Positions 1 through 8,015 of a DNA stretch of 64,000 nucleotides are shown piece after piece. Origin of the DNA: Bin22 sp965207275 (lineage in GTDB: Bacteria > Chloroflexota > Dehalococcoidia > Lucifugimonadales > UBA3495). Position numbers and translations under genes: made by a program. The stretch lies in contig CBDBMH010000002.1 of assembly GCA_965207275.1 (NCBI GenBank), positions 186,001 to 250,000 of the forward strand, written 5' to 3'. The notes under the pieces were generated by a model. That model did no database searches and was not told the DNA's origin. It saw nothing but the letters and a program-made list of their open reading frames with translations. Position 1 is the stretch's first letter. Every line of letters begins with the position of its first letter.

Positions 1-1
1 A

Positions 2-574
2 CTGCAATCCTACCATCGGGCGATGGCTGCCTACGCCAGGCACGACTACGCGTCCATTGCCGGGGCGGTGGGTTTCGGCGTTCACCAACACATTCTGGAC
101 GCGGGAGGCGGCACGGGGGAATTGGTCTTCGCCCTGCTGCGGGCTTTCCCCAATCTCACCGCAACCGTTATGGACCGGCCGGAGGTGGTCGGAGCCGTCG
201 TAGCTCCGACGGACGTTGCGGAGCGTTGCGGCTTCATTGCGGGGAACCTGTTCCTGGAATGGCCGGTTGCTTCCAACGCCGTGGTACTGGCCCGGGTGCT
301 CCACGACTGGCCGGATGACGCCGCCCTCCGTATACTCCGGCGCGCACGGGGAGCTATGCCCGTGGGCGGCGCCCTTTACGTGATCGAAATGGTGTTGGAA
401 GAATCTTCGTCCGGCTCCGGAGGTTTGCTGGACCTGAATATGCTGGTGATGACCGGCGGTGCGGAACGCAGCCTTGAGCAATTTAGGACTCTGCTGGCCC
501 AGGCAAGGTTTGAGTTGCTGGACGTAAGAACAACATCCGCCATCAGTTCCGTCATCCGGGCCAAGGCGGTGTGA
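2..574 (+). CDS. O-methyltransferase C-terminal domain protein (5' truncated)
   Basis: The reading frame is open to the left edge, so the gene begins upstream and only its SAM-binding C-terminal part (about 190 aa) is visible. The glycine-rich SAM loop LDAGGGTGE lies near residue 35. The later ARVLHDWPDDAALRILRRA stretch is characteristic of small-molecule O-methyltransferases of the hydroxyneurosporene/caffeic-acid OMT family (Methyltransf_2), where the His of the HDW motif is the general base. The missing N-terminal half would normally hold the dimerisation/winged-helix domain. The substrate cannot be read from this part. The stop lies 3 bp before the next gene, so the two are probably co-transcribed. 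Confidence 0.85.
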   Translation: MQSYHRAMAAYARHDYASIAGAVGFGVHQHILDAGGGTGELVFALLRAFPNLTATVMDRPEVVGAVVAPTDVAERCGFIAGNLFLEWPVASNAVVLARVLHDWPDDAALRILRRARGAMPVGGALYVIEMVLEESSSGSGGLLDLNMLVMTGGAERSLEQFRTLLAQARFELLDVRTTSAISSVIRAKAV

Positions 575-577
575 TTC

Positions 578-1249
578 ATGACCTCGCCAGGGGTAGTGGA
601 TTCCATAGCGGAACGCCTGGCGGCGGTCCCGGCTGGGCGTGACGTCGCCCTGATCGTCAGGCACGCGGAACGTGGTGAGATACCTTCCGGCGAGTTTGGA
701 GCCGATGTGCCCCTGACGGCCCGGGGAATGGCCGATGCCCAGCGGCTGGGCGCGGCGCTTCGGTCGGTTCGCGAGCAGGTCTCGGCTGTATCCAGCCCGG
801 TGCTGCGCTGCGTCCAGACCGCAGGGGCGGTTCTTCGCGGCAGTGGTTTGCCGGGAGTGGCGGCGCTGGACCGGATGCTCGGCGACCCGGGTCCCTTTGT
901 CGTGGACCCGGAGGTCAGCGGCAAACTCTTCCTGCAAACTGGCATATTGGAGATTGTTCACCGCCAACTGGGCGACACAGAGCCCCCGCCAGGTATGCGG
1001 CCAACGGCGGAAGGGATTGAGCTACTCCTGTGCCTGACCACCGATAACCTGGAAAATCAAGGGCGACTCAACGTGTACGTCACCCACGACGCCGTGCTAT
1101 CGGTACTGGTAGCCGCCCTTTTCCGGTCGCCATTGGAAGAGACAGGCTGGCCCCAGTACCTGGAAGGATTACTTCTGTGGCGGACAGCGCGGTTGCTACA
1201 CTTTTCCTGGCGAGCATTCGAGCGGGCTTCGTATCCAATGCGCGGTTAG
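578..1249 (+). CDS. Histidine phosphatase superfamily protein
   Basis: A 223-aa protein. The catalytic RHAE motif is at residues 28-31, with His29 the expected phospho-acceptor. A second active-site arginine lies in SPVLRCVQTA (Arg77) and the second catalytic histidine in VTHD (His170). This is the phosphoglycerate-mutase-like fold of branch 1 histidine phosphatases. The substrate cannot be told from sequence: small-molecule phosphatases, SixA-like and mutase enzymes share these motifs. It starts 3 bp after the methyltransferase stop, so translational coupling is likely. There is no signal peptide; the protein is predicted cytoplasmic. Confidence 0.85.
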   Translation: MTSPGVVDSIAERLAAVPAGRDVALIVRHAERGEIPSGEFGADVPLTARGMADAQRLGAALRSVREQVSAVSSPVLRCVQTAGAVLRGSGLPGVAALDRMLGDPGPFVVDPEVSGKLFLQTGILEIVHRQLGDTEPPPGMRPTAEGIELLLCLTTDNLENQGRLNVYVTHDAVLSVLVAALFRSPLEETGWPQYLEGLLLWRTARLLHFSWRAFERASYPMRG

Positions 1250-1331
1250 CCCTGCAACTCGAGGTTCCCCACCGGGTTGGTTGGCGATGAACACCTGCGA
1301 GTTCGCCACGCGGGTTCGTGGTGATTGTCGC

Positions 1332-1367
1332 AAAAAAAGCCAGGGGCGAATAACGCGATTCGCCCCT
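1332..1367 (-). terminator. Rho-independent terminator of the small Asn-rich gene
   Basis: A perfect 10-bp stem (1342-1351 with 1358-1367, six-base loop). Read on the minus strand it is followed by GGC and a run of seven T. It lies about 55 bp past the stop of the minus-strand small gene at 1424-1597, and no T tract follows it on the plus strand, so it serves the minus-strand transcript. Confidence 0.75.
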
Positions 1368-1423
1368 TGAAATACTCACCGGACCGGGCTGGATATGCCT
1401 CGTTCCGGATTTACCCCCGGATA

Positions 1424-1597
1424 CTACCCTCTGGACATTTCCTTCCAATCGTCCGGGCGCTTGGGGTAGCCCTTAGCCTGCCAGTAAGCGTTGTTGTTCG
1501 GGTTGTTTTGGTTGCCCTTGTTCTGCGAGTGCAACCTGTTGTTGGGGTTCAACTGGTTCGCCCGGTTGTCCTTACTGTCCTTGCTTTTCCTAGGCAT
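1424..1597 (-). CDS. Small Asn/Lys-rich hypothetical protein (57 aa)
   Basis: A longer frame exists upstream, but the ATG at 1597 has a strong Shine-Dalgarno (GGAGGTG at 1606-1612, about 7 nt spacing), so this start is preferred. The 57-aa product begins MPRKSKDSKDNRANQLNPNN and is very hydrophilic, with repeated NPNN motifs and a C-terminal AYWQAKGYPKRPDDW stretch. The NRANQLNPNN...AYWQ-G pattern resembles a widespread family of small bacterial proteins of unknown function (recognition from memory). It is monocistronic, with its own terminator just downstream. No function is assigned. Confidence 0.7.
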   Translation of the reverse strand: MPRKSKDSKDNRANQLNPNNRLHSQNKGNQNNPNNNAYWQAKGYPKRPDDWKEMSRG

Positions 1598-1863
1598 AAG
1601 CAAAGCACCTCCATATATTTGGGCCATGCCGCCCCGACCACACTTCGTGGTCAACTGGCTCCACGTTGGACCAGTACCCAAGTTGGGCTAAGCATCGAAT
1701 GGCCCTGGCAAAATTATACACGAGGACTACGATTTCGCAATCTCTACAAGCTGAGGTAGCGCTTCAGGGTTCGGAGACCAATCCTGCCTGAATATGCTCT
1801 GCTGTACCGGGCTCTGGCCGGTTGTGCAGCCAATCATCAGTCATTTGATTCAAGACTGAACAT

Positions 1864-2856
1864 TCACGCTGGTGGGAGAACTCCTCCTGTCATTCCCACT
1901 TCACTTGGCATGTCATCCAGAAAACTTCGCACCCAATCCGCAGTTAGGGATATGGCCTTCGCCGGAGGGGTGGTGGGGCGGTAGCCCAGGGCACACCTGG
2001 CCTTCTCGTTGCTGAACGCCTCGCGCTGCCCCTCCTCGCCCGGCCGGTATCCCGCGTACTCTATGGGGACATCTGCACTAGCGACCTTTTGGCACATGAC
2101 GGCCAGTTCCTCGATGCTGTGTTCCTGCCCATAGCCAACGTAAAACTTCTGCCCGACAACACTGGCGGCGGGGGCCTGAATCGCCAGCGTCCAAGCCTTT
2201 ACCACGTCGTCAATGTAGGTCAGGTCGCGGGTCTGCTGTCCACCTTCTACTACCATGGGTCTGCCATGCAGAGCGTTCCACAGCCACTTGAAGATGAACA
2301 CCTCTCGGCGCATATGCGGGCCGATGACCACGCCAGTGGACAGGATCACCGACGGCACGTTATAGGCCCGGTGCCAGGCCCACATGGCCAACTCTCCCGC
2401 GGCCTTGGAAAAACCGTAGGGATTGTGAGGAGTCAGCGGGTGGTCCTCGTCCATCGGCAGGTACAGGGGCCGTCCCACCTCGTTTCCAGACCCGGCGAAA
2501 AGGAGCTTCGATACACAGTCGGTCCGCCGTACCGCCTCCAGCAGTTCCACGGTGCCCCCGACGTTCTGCATGACAGTGTAGCGGGGCGACTCGAAGGCCA
2601 GCGGCGTATCGGGCTGGGCGGCAAGGTGGGCCACAACCGAATGGCCAGCCACGTCCGAGGGCTGGATGTCCTGGATACTTTTCCAGACGTACCGGAAATT
2701 GGGATGTGCTAACTCCCGCTTCAGCACTTGAGCGTGGTTGGGAGGCGTCACGTCCAGCCCGGTTATTTCATGGCCCAGCGCCAACAACGATGCGGCCAAG
2801 CGAGACCCGCCAAATCCGGCAACCCCGGTGATGAGGACGCGCTGTGCAGATGTCAT
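1864..2856 (-). CDS. NAD-dependent epimerase/dehydratase family protein
   Basis: An extended SDR enzyme of 330 aa. The start is the ATG at 2854-2856, which overlaps the stop of the upstream dehydrogenase (ATGA), giving MTSAQRVLITGVAGFGGSRL. The Rossmann GxxGxxG motif is ITGVAGFGG near residue 10, and the catalytic Y-x-x-x-K is NPYGFSKAAGE. The SGNEVGRPLYLPMDEDHP and RDLTYIDDV segments are typical of UDP-sugar epimerases and dehydratases such as the GalE, Gme and UDP-glucuronate epimerase groups. The partner is a UDP-glucose-type dehydrogenase, so it probably acts in nucleotide-sugar synthesis for cell-surface glycan. The exact substrate is unknown. Confidence 0.88.
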   Translation of the reverse strand: MTSAQRVLITGVAGFGGSRLAASLLALGHEITGLDVTPPNHAQVLKRELAHPNFRYVWKSIQDIQPSDVAGHSVVAHLAAQPDTPLAFESPRYTVMQNVGGTVELLEAVRRTDCVSKLLFAGSGNEVGRPLYLPMDEDHPLTPHNPYGFSKAAGELAMWAWHRAYNVPSVILSTGVVIGPHMRREVFIFKWLWNALHGRPMVVEGGQQTRDLTYIDDVVKAWTLAIQAPAASVVGQKFYVGYGQEHSIEELAVMCQKVASADVPIEYAGYRPGEEGQREAFSNEKARCALGYRPTTPPAKAISLTADWVRSFLDDMPSEVGMTGGVLPPA

Positions 2857-4220
2857 TTCCGGCCCCCAGCATTGCTGGCGCTGCACAAGGCAGGGGCGCC
2901 GGCGGCGGCGGGCATCGTCCGTGCGTTACCGTTTCTCCCGATTCCCACGTACTCGAATCCCAAACGGCGCATCTCGTGGGGGTCCAAGGCGTTTCTGCCG
3001 TCGAAAACAAAACGCGGAGGAACCATGCGACGGGCAATGGCCGTCCAGTCAGCCCCGACGATTTCGTCCCACTCGGTAACGAGGCACACCGCCTGCGCTC
3101 CCGCCGTGGCCTCCTCCACCCCGTCAACCACCTGCGCCAGGGACGGGAGTTGCTCTTTGGCAAGGCCACCCGCTTCAGGGTCGAAGGCTCTCACCTTAGC
3201 GCCCTCCGCTATCAGAGCTCTTATCAGGTCCAGGGCAGGAGCATCTCGAACATCGTCGGTGTCCGGCTTGAAGGCCAGCCCCAATACGGCAACTTCCACA
3301 CCCGCGAGTCTGCCATTGAACCGTTCCCGTAGGGAACGCAGGGGCAAATGCCTCTGCCGGTTGTTCACCTTCGACGCTGCCCGGAGCAACTCCGATTCCA
3401 CGCCGCCGGCCGAGGCCAACCGACATAGCGCCCCAATATCCTTGGGAAGGCAGGAACCGCCATAGCCCACGCCGGCATAGACCCTGGAGCCAGTCCTGGA
3501 GTCCATCGCCAAGCCTTGGCTGACATCATCGATGGACGCTCCCAGGGTATCGCAAAGAGCGGCAATCTCGTTGATGAAGGAAATCCGAGTGGCAAGAAAG
3601 GCATTGTTGGCGTACTTGATCAGCTCTGCGCTGGTGATGTCGGTAACCAGAACCGGGGCGTTGATGCCGGCGTGCATTCGCTTCATGGTTTCGACGGACC
3701 GGACTCCTTCCGGAGCGGCTCCGATGACGATGCGGTCGGGACAGTCCCAGTCGCGTATCGCCTGCCCCTCGCGGAGGAACTCTGGGTTGGAGACGTAGCC
3801 AATGCCCGTCCCCGACAGTTCTTTTGACATCAGCTCGAAACCGGTACCGGGAGGCACCGTGCTCTTCATGGCAATGACCAGGTCCCGGGGTTTCTTGTCC
3901 TTGATCCAGGACACGGCTCCCCGGACCTGATTCAGCTCGGCGACGCATTGTCCCGCCTGAGGCGTGCCGACGGTTACGACGGCTACATTTCCCAAGTCCT
4001 CGGCCACTTCGTCTCGGTGCAGGACTCGAAGTGATCCTTCCTGCAAGACCAGGGCCATCCGCTCCGCGAGTCCCGGCTCGTAAAATGAAGGGATACCCCT
4101 GCGCAAAGCACCCACCCGGCCATGGTCAATGTCCACTCCCAGAACGTCGTGGCCCGCCGACGCCAGCCCTGAGGCTACGACTGTTCCAACGCGGCCCAAT
4201 CCAACTACCGTAATCTTCAA
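2853..4220 (-). CDS. UDP-glucose/GDP-mannose dehydrogenase family protein
   Basis: This enzyme class oxidises a nucleotide sugar to its uronate in two NAD-dependent steps. The preferred start is TTG at 4220 (preceded by GGAAG, about 7 nt upstream), giving MKITVVGLGRVG and placing the Rossmann motif at the N-terminus as in the family; 455 aa is the usual length. The catalytic cysteine is in GGSCLPKD (Cys257) and the conserved lysine in AELIKYANNAFLATRISFINE (Lys202). The C-terminal NAD/UDP-binding domain contains GLAFKPDTDDVRDAP. It is coupled by a 4-bp overlap to the epimerase downstream. UDP-glucose is the likeliest substrate, but GDP-mannose or UDP-ManNAc cannot be excluded. Confidence 0.9.
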   Translation of the reverse strand: MKITVVGLGRVGTVVASGLASAGHDVLGVDIDHGRVGALRRGIPSFYEPGLAERMALVLQEGSLRVLHRDEVAEDLGNVAVVTVGTPQAGQCVAELNQVRGAVSWIKDKKPRDLVIAMKSTVPPGTGFELMSKELSGTGIGYVSNPEFLREGQAIRDWDCPDRIVIGAAPEGVRSVETMKRMHAGINAPVLVTDITSAELIKYANNAFLATRISFINEIAALCDTLGASIDDVSQGLAMDSRTGSRVYAGVGYGGSCLPKDIGALCRLASAGGVESELLRAASKVNNRQRHLPLRSLRERFNGRLAGVEVAVLGLAFKPDTDDVRDAPALDLIRALIAEGAKVRAFDPEAGGLAKEQLPSLAQVVDGVEEATAGAQAVCLVTEWDEIVGADWTAIARRMVPPRFVFDGRNALDPHEMRRLGFEYVGIGRNGNARTMPAAAGAPALCSASNAGGRK

Positions 4221-4976
4221 TGTTACTTCTTCCTTCGACTTCGGCAAAAGGTCAGCCTGGAAGCGCCGGCTCGGAGTTGTCCTGCTTAGGACACTCACTC
4301 CGCGCCAAGCCACGGGCGCTTCGGGTGCTGGTAAAATCTTACCCGCGGCGAATCAGTTCACGTGGGCTGGTGTACATACCCATGCTGGAACCTGCTGGCT
4401 TCGCGGCGGTTTCCTAGGGAGCCTGCCTGTGCGCTGCCGGAACGCCCCGGCGTCTTTCAACAATGCGAAAGTCCTGCCGCCGCGTACTCGAAATGTGCCA
4501 CTCGCAACCCTGTCGAGAGCTACTGTCTCTCTCGTGTTCGGCTCTTCATTTGTGGACTATAGTGTAATCTATGATCGCAGAACTTGGGCGATACGTTGTG
4601 CCAGATCGCCCGGTTCAACGTCCCCTGCCGGCGGCTTGTGCCCGTATGGGCAGAGGTCTGCCCCGATACTGCAATGTTATCCTAAAATCCGGCGGCAAAA
4701 GGCACATCTGCTCTCGGTCCCTATCTTGAAACGGCATCCTATCGGCACCTTTTTCCAGCCTACCCACAGTCTACACCTCTCCAATCGGCTAATTGAATCT
4801 TGAGACAGGCTGTAGAAAAATGATGGTTAACAGCGAGAGCCTAACAGCTAAGGGCGCCTGCGGGTTCCGGTTGTGCACCAACGGACATTGCCCCTCAGGG
4901 GCCTCCTAGCGTCCGAGTGGACGCTCTGGTGGGTTTGAGCACTTACCGAACGCAAAAAAGGAAAGGGCTGTGAGCT
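4221..4976. other. Non-coding stretch between divergent genes
   Basis: No frame here looks coding: the plus-strand frame to 4803 is antisense to the dehydrogenase and has no family signature. The region must hold the promoters of the minus-strand sugar-nucleotide pair and of the plus-strand gene at 4977. A short inverted repeat (7-bp stem, 4908-4914 with 4919-4925) sits about 50 bp upstream of the ATG at 4977. Nothing else was recognised. Confidence 0.5.
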
Positions 4977-6011
4977 ATGGCTATATTCAAGCTAGAGATA
5001 GGGACACGGACTTCCGTGGTGGCGGGCTTGCTCGTGGCCGCTGCCCTGATCACCGGAGGCGTGGCGGTTGGTGCCGGCGCCTTCTGGTCAAAAGATTACC
5101 GGAGTGGGCAGGTAACGGCATCCGACTCGAACGAGGACGACCCGGTGGTTGCCACCGCTGGAGACGTGTCGATCACCGCGCGGGAATTACAGGAAGCCGT
5201 GCTGCATCTTCAACACTCGAAGGAAATGGCAGAAAGAGAGTTGCAGGGCTTGGGCGAGGAAACTGGCCAGCCAACCGACTACCTGGAAGACCGACACAAC
5301 CTGGTTCTCAAGTGGGGTGATGAGAACGCCGCCCTGGCAAGCCTGATACAGGACCGAATCTTGTATCAGAAAGCCACAGAGCTCGGCTACGAAGTAACCG
5401 AAGAGGAACTGGAGGAGACCATAGAGTGGGCGCGCGACGCCTACGAACGCGGCCAGTGGGACGCCTACAATCAAGGATACATTGAGTCGGTAGGGGAAGA
5501 CCGCTACTGGGACAAAATATATCCCGCATTGGCGACCCGCTCAATGGCGATCGAGAAGCTCTATGACGGCGTTTTCGAAAAGGTAGGGACTCGGTACTAT
5601 GACGAGGAGACGCCCCTCCGGTATCAATTCGAAGAAGGGGTGATCGCCGCCGCCGAAATCACCGTGCCGGAAAGTGAAGAACATTCGGCGACCAAAGACG
5701 GGGTTATGGGCTTCCTGGACGCTGTAAGGGAGACCAACCTGGCCCACCTGCGAAAGGACGATGACCTGCCCGCCGCTCCCGAAGACACCTGGGTAATCCA
5801 CGTCAGAGGGGCAGACAGTGAGACGTGGGAAGTGATACACCACCGAGTCGAGCCGGAGGTGTGCACCGGCGAGGACGAAAACGGGAATAAGAAGCATCGA
5901 ATATGCGATTCCGACGGGGATGTGTTGGCCGAGATAGGCCAAGGGGACGCATTCGTCATAACCCCGCCGGGAGAGGTGCTACCCATTTTCTCCGAGGACG
6001 GACTCAAGTAA
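4977..6011 (+). CDS. Membrane-anchored SurA-N-like protein
   Basis: 344 aa. An N-terminal hydrophobic helix (about residues 14-36, TSVVAGLLVAAALITGGVAVG) acts as signal anchor or signal peptide. Residues 50-190 follow the pattern of SurA N-terminal chaperone domains: a short VVATAGDVSITARELQEAV start, a long amphipathic helical stretch rich in Glu, then LIQDRILYQKATELGYEVTEEEL. This is the layout of periplasmic peptidyl-prolyl isomerase/chaperone N-domains, but no parvulin or other PPIase domain is visible; the C-terminal 120 aa are acidic and unassigned. A shorter protein of the same style is at 41701. Predicted outside the cytoplasmic membrane; function inferred only. Confidence 0.6.
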   Translation: MAIFKLEIGTRTSVVAGLLVAAALITGGVAVGAGAFWSKDYRSGQVTASDSNEDDPVVATAGDVSITARELQEAVLHLQHSKEMAERELQGLGEETGQPTDYLEDRHNLVLKWGDENAALASLIQDRILYQKATELGYEVTEEELEETIEWARDAYERGQWDAYNQGYIESVGEDRYWDKIYPALATRSMAIEKLYDGVFEKVGTRYYDEETPLRYQFEEGVIAAAEITVPESEEHSATKDGVMGFLDAVRETNLAHLRKDDDLPAAPEDTWVIHVRGADSETWEVIHHRVEPEVCTGEDENGNKKHRICDSDGDVLAEIGQGDAFVITPPGEVLPIFSEDGLK

Positions 6012-6227
6012 CCAAACTCAAGCCAAGGTGGAATGTGCGTTTGCGGAGCGCCAGGATTCGGGTTGGCAGTCTGGTAGTTGCGCCTCTGCCTTGGATTGCA
6101 GCATAGGCCTCTCCGATGGACAGGGAAATCCCTTTTGAACGTATTAGTATTGCAACGAGGGATGGTGTGGTGGGATGAGGTAATAGCCACGGAAGGCATG
6201 GCCAGGTGGGTGAAGGAAGCGGATGGG

Positions 6228-6663
6228 GGTATGTCCCGTCAAGTGGTGTGAGGGAGGTCATCTTGGTCGATGATTCTCAACCAGAGTCCGCCAGTAAGTG
6301 AGTTGCTGGCAGGGTTTCGGCATCGACGTCCCTGGTGAAGGTGAGGTGACAGCGGCCTTCCGCCCATTCGTCGTGCAGTTCGGCTAGCACCGCGCCCACC
6401 AATTCCGTGTCGCCGCTCAGTTGGGAAAGAAATCCACCACGGGGTTGCGCCGTCGGATATCCTTGTTCGATCTCTCCAGGGGTTCTTGGTCCAGACTTTC
6501 TGCCAATGAGATACCGGGAAAGCTGTGAGGGACAGGATGTCGGGGAGGATATCCTCTAGAAGGTCGGCGGCCTGGGCAAAGTGTTCCTGGAGTTGCATCG
6601 CTTCCGGGTGGGCTTGGTGGTGGACTTCCTCAAAGGAGAACTGCTTGTAGGTGGTGCGCGCCA
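6228..6663 (-). pseudogene. IS256-family transposase C-terminal relic
   Basis: On the minus strand the first frame gives MARTTYKQFSFEEVHHQ, then LLEDILPDILSLTAFPVSHW and QKVWTKNP. A frameshift later comes LERSNKDIRRRNPVVDFFPN, then, after a stop, ELVGAVLAELHDEWAEGRCH. Joined, these match the C-terminal consensus of IS256 (Mutator) transposases: AFP..HW.K.WS.NPLERLNKEIKRR..VVGIFPN....RLVGAVL.EQ.DEW. At least one frameshift and one nonsense change are present and the catalytic N-terminal two thirds are gone. The ACACCACTTGACGGGACATA stretch ending near 6228 is a plausible remnant of the element's terminal repeat. Confidence 0.75.
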
Positions 6664-6767
6664 TTGTGGTTACGCCGGGCTGAAATGGCGAGCACACTAC
6701 TGAGGCTAACCTCGTCGGGACACGCATGCCCTGACACGATCAGGATCATGTCAAAGTTCCCTACCAA

Positions 6768-6837
6768 CCGCTCATAGTGAGTTTGTCGAACCATTTCCTG
6801 ATAAGGGTACGTCCTTCGACAGCCTCAGGATGAGCGG
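6768..6837. repeat. REP-like inverted repeat
   Basis: The left arm (CCGCTCATAGTGAGTTTGTCGAA from 6768) is the imperfect reverse complement of the right arm ending at 6837 (TTCGACAGCCTCAGGATGAGCGG), with about 25 bp between. The core TCGACAGCCTCAGGATGAGCG resembles a short palindromic element common in metagenomic and alphaproteobacterial intergenic DNA (recognition from memory). It lies between the IS256 relic and the next gene and may act as a hairpin or terminator. Confidence 0.6.
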
Positions 6838-6962
6838 CAAAGTGCAATTTTGCCAGACCTTGCAATCACCTTGCGGACACGGCCGAAGGCAGGAACGACT
6901 ACGCTGTTCTTGAGGTAAAATGAACTGATGAAAATCCAAATTGTCGGATAGTGAGAGCAGAG

Positions 6963-7529
6963 ATGGAATTCCTGTCTTGGGCCCACATAGACCCTTGGCT
7001 GTTCAGGACTGCGGCGCTGGTGACCCTGGTTGGTCCCGCTGGATGGCTGTTGAAGCACTGTGCTGCACGCGTGAAGGTACGACAATGGGCAGTGGAAGGA
7101 CCGTCCGAATGCTCGCCAGACCACCCCGGGGAGGATTGTTGGGATAATATAATCCTCCCTTGCGGCGCGATTTACATCGCCGTCGTTGCGGTAGGGTTGA
7201 TTGGCGTGACAGGCACATGGATCTCACAATGGCTTCCTGACGTAAGCGCATCTGTGGCGGCGACAGTCGCTTCAACGTTTACTGCTGCATCGGTTGGCTT
7301 CGTATTGGGATCAATCTCTTCAGAAATCGAGATTTGGAGGAGCACCATATCGCCACGCCTCAAAACGGCATTGGTGATGACTGCAACGATCTCTGCTTTC
7401 GGTATGGGAACATTCATTACTCCCGCCGAGTATTTGTACGAAAACGTTAACGATGTCATAGAAGTGATTATTCCGCTGCTGTGCGGCGTGGCCTCCTTCT
7501 TGATAGGTCGCCAAACTTCGCTCCGGTGA
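6963..7529 (+). CDS. Multi-pass membrane protein of unknown function
   Basis: 188 aa from the ATG at 6963 (a GTG at 6951 is an alternative start). Four or five hydrophobic segments are visible: residues ~12-30 (TAALVTLVGPAGWLL), ~67-85 (LPCGAIYIAVVAVGLIGVTG), ~98-118, ~130-147 and ~165-180. A DHPGEDCWD stretch sits in the first loop. No family was recognised. It stands alone between the IS256 relic and the interrupted lipoprotein gene, and base composition is slightly more AT-rich than its neighbours. Confidence 0.55.
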   Translation: MEFLSWAHIDPWLFRTAALVTLVGPAGWLLKHCAARVKVRQWAVEGPSECSPDHPGEDCWDNIILPCGAIYIAVVAVGLIGVTGTWISQWLPDVSASVAATVASTFTAASVGFVLGSISSEIEIWRSTISPRLKTALVMTATISAFGMGTFITPAEYLYENVNDVIEVIIPLLCGVASFLIGRQTSLR

Positions 7530-7858
7530 TTCTGGTGGAATACGAGGGCGTTCCTGAACCTCCGGCATGGCGTGGCCACGTCCGTGGCGGCAAGAGTGTC
7601 TAGGAGGAGACAGTCAATTGGAGTTCCAGTAACGTAGTAGTGAGTGATGCAGTTTGACGTCGGCAAGACGGAAACCGAATAACACCGACCCCTCTGATGG
7701 TTCTGACATGGCCGACACGGTTGCGTACTACCGCAGTTGGTATGGTGGGACGTAAGTCGAGACTACCGGATTGGGGTAATTCCAGCCCTGCATGTGGCAG
7801 CTGACCCTCAAGTCGTTCCAACTTTTGGAGCCGTTGAACCAGAAATGAGAGGACGTGA
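7530..7858. other. Intergenic region with a duplicated upstream segment
   Basis: No gene was seen. From about 7747 to the ATG at 7859 the sequence is a diverged copy of 32308-32454, sharing the GACGTAAG...GACTACCGGATTGG block and the CTCAAGTCGTTCCAAC block; copy 2 has roughly 45 extra bases. The promoter of the lipoprotein gene was therefore duplicated along with it. Confidence 0.6.
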
Positions 7859-8015
7859 ATGGACCCCGGACCAACTATTTTCCGACCCATAGCTTTTGTT
7901 TTAGCCGCCATCCTGTTGGCAGGCGCGATTCTGAGTTGCGGAAGTGAATCCGATCCGGACCCCACGCCGGATGTCCCGGCGACCATAGACGCGGCAGTCA
8001 AGGCGGTGACGCCGA

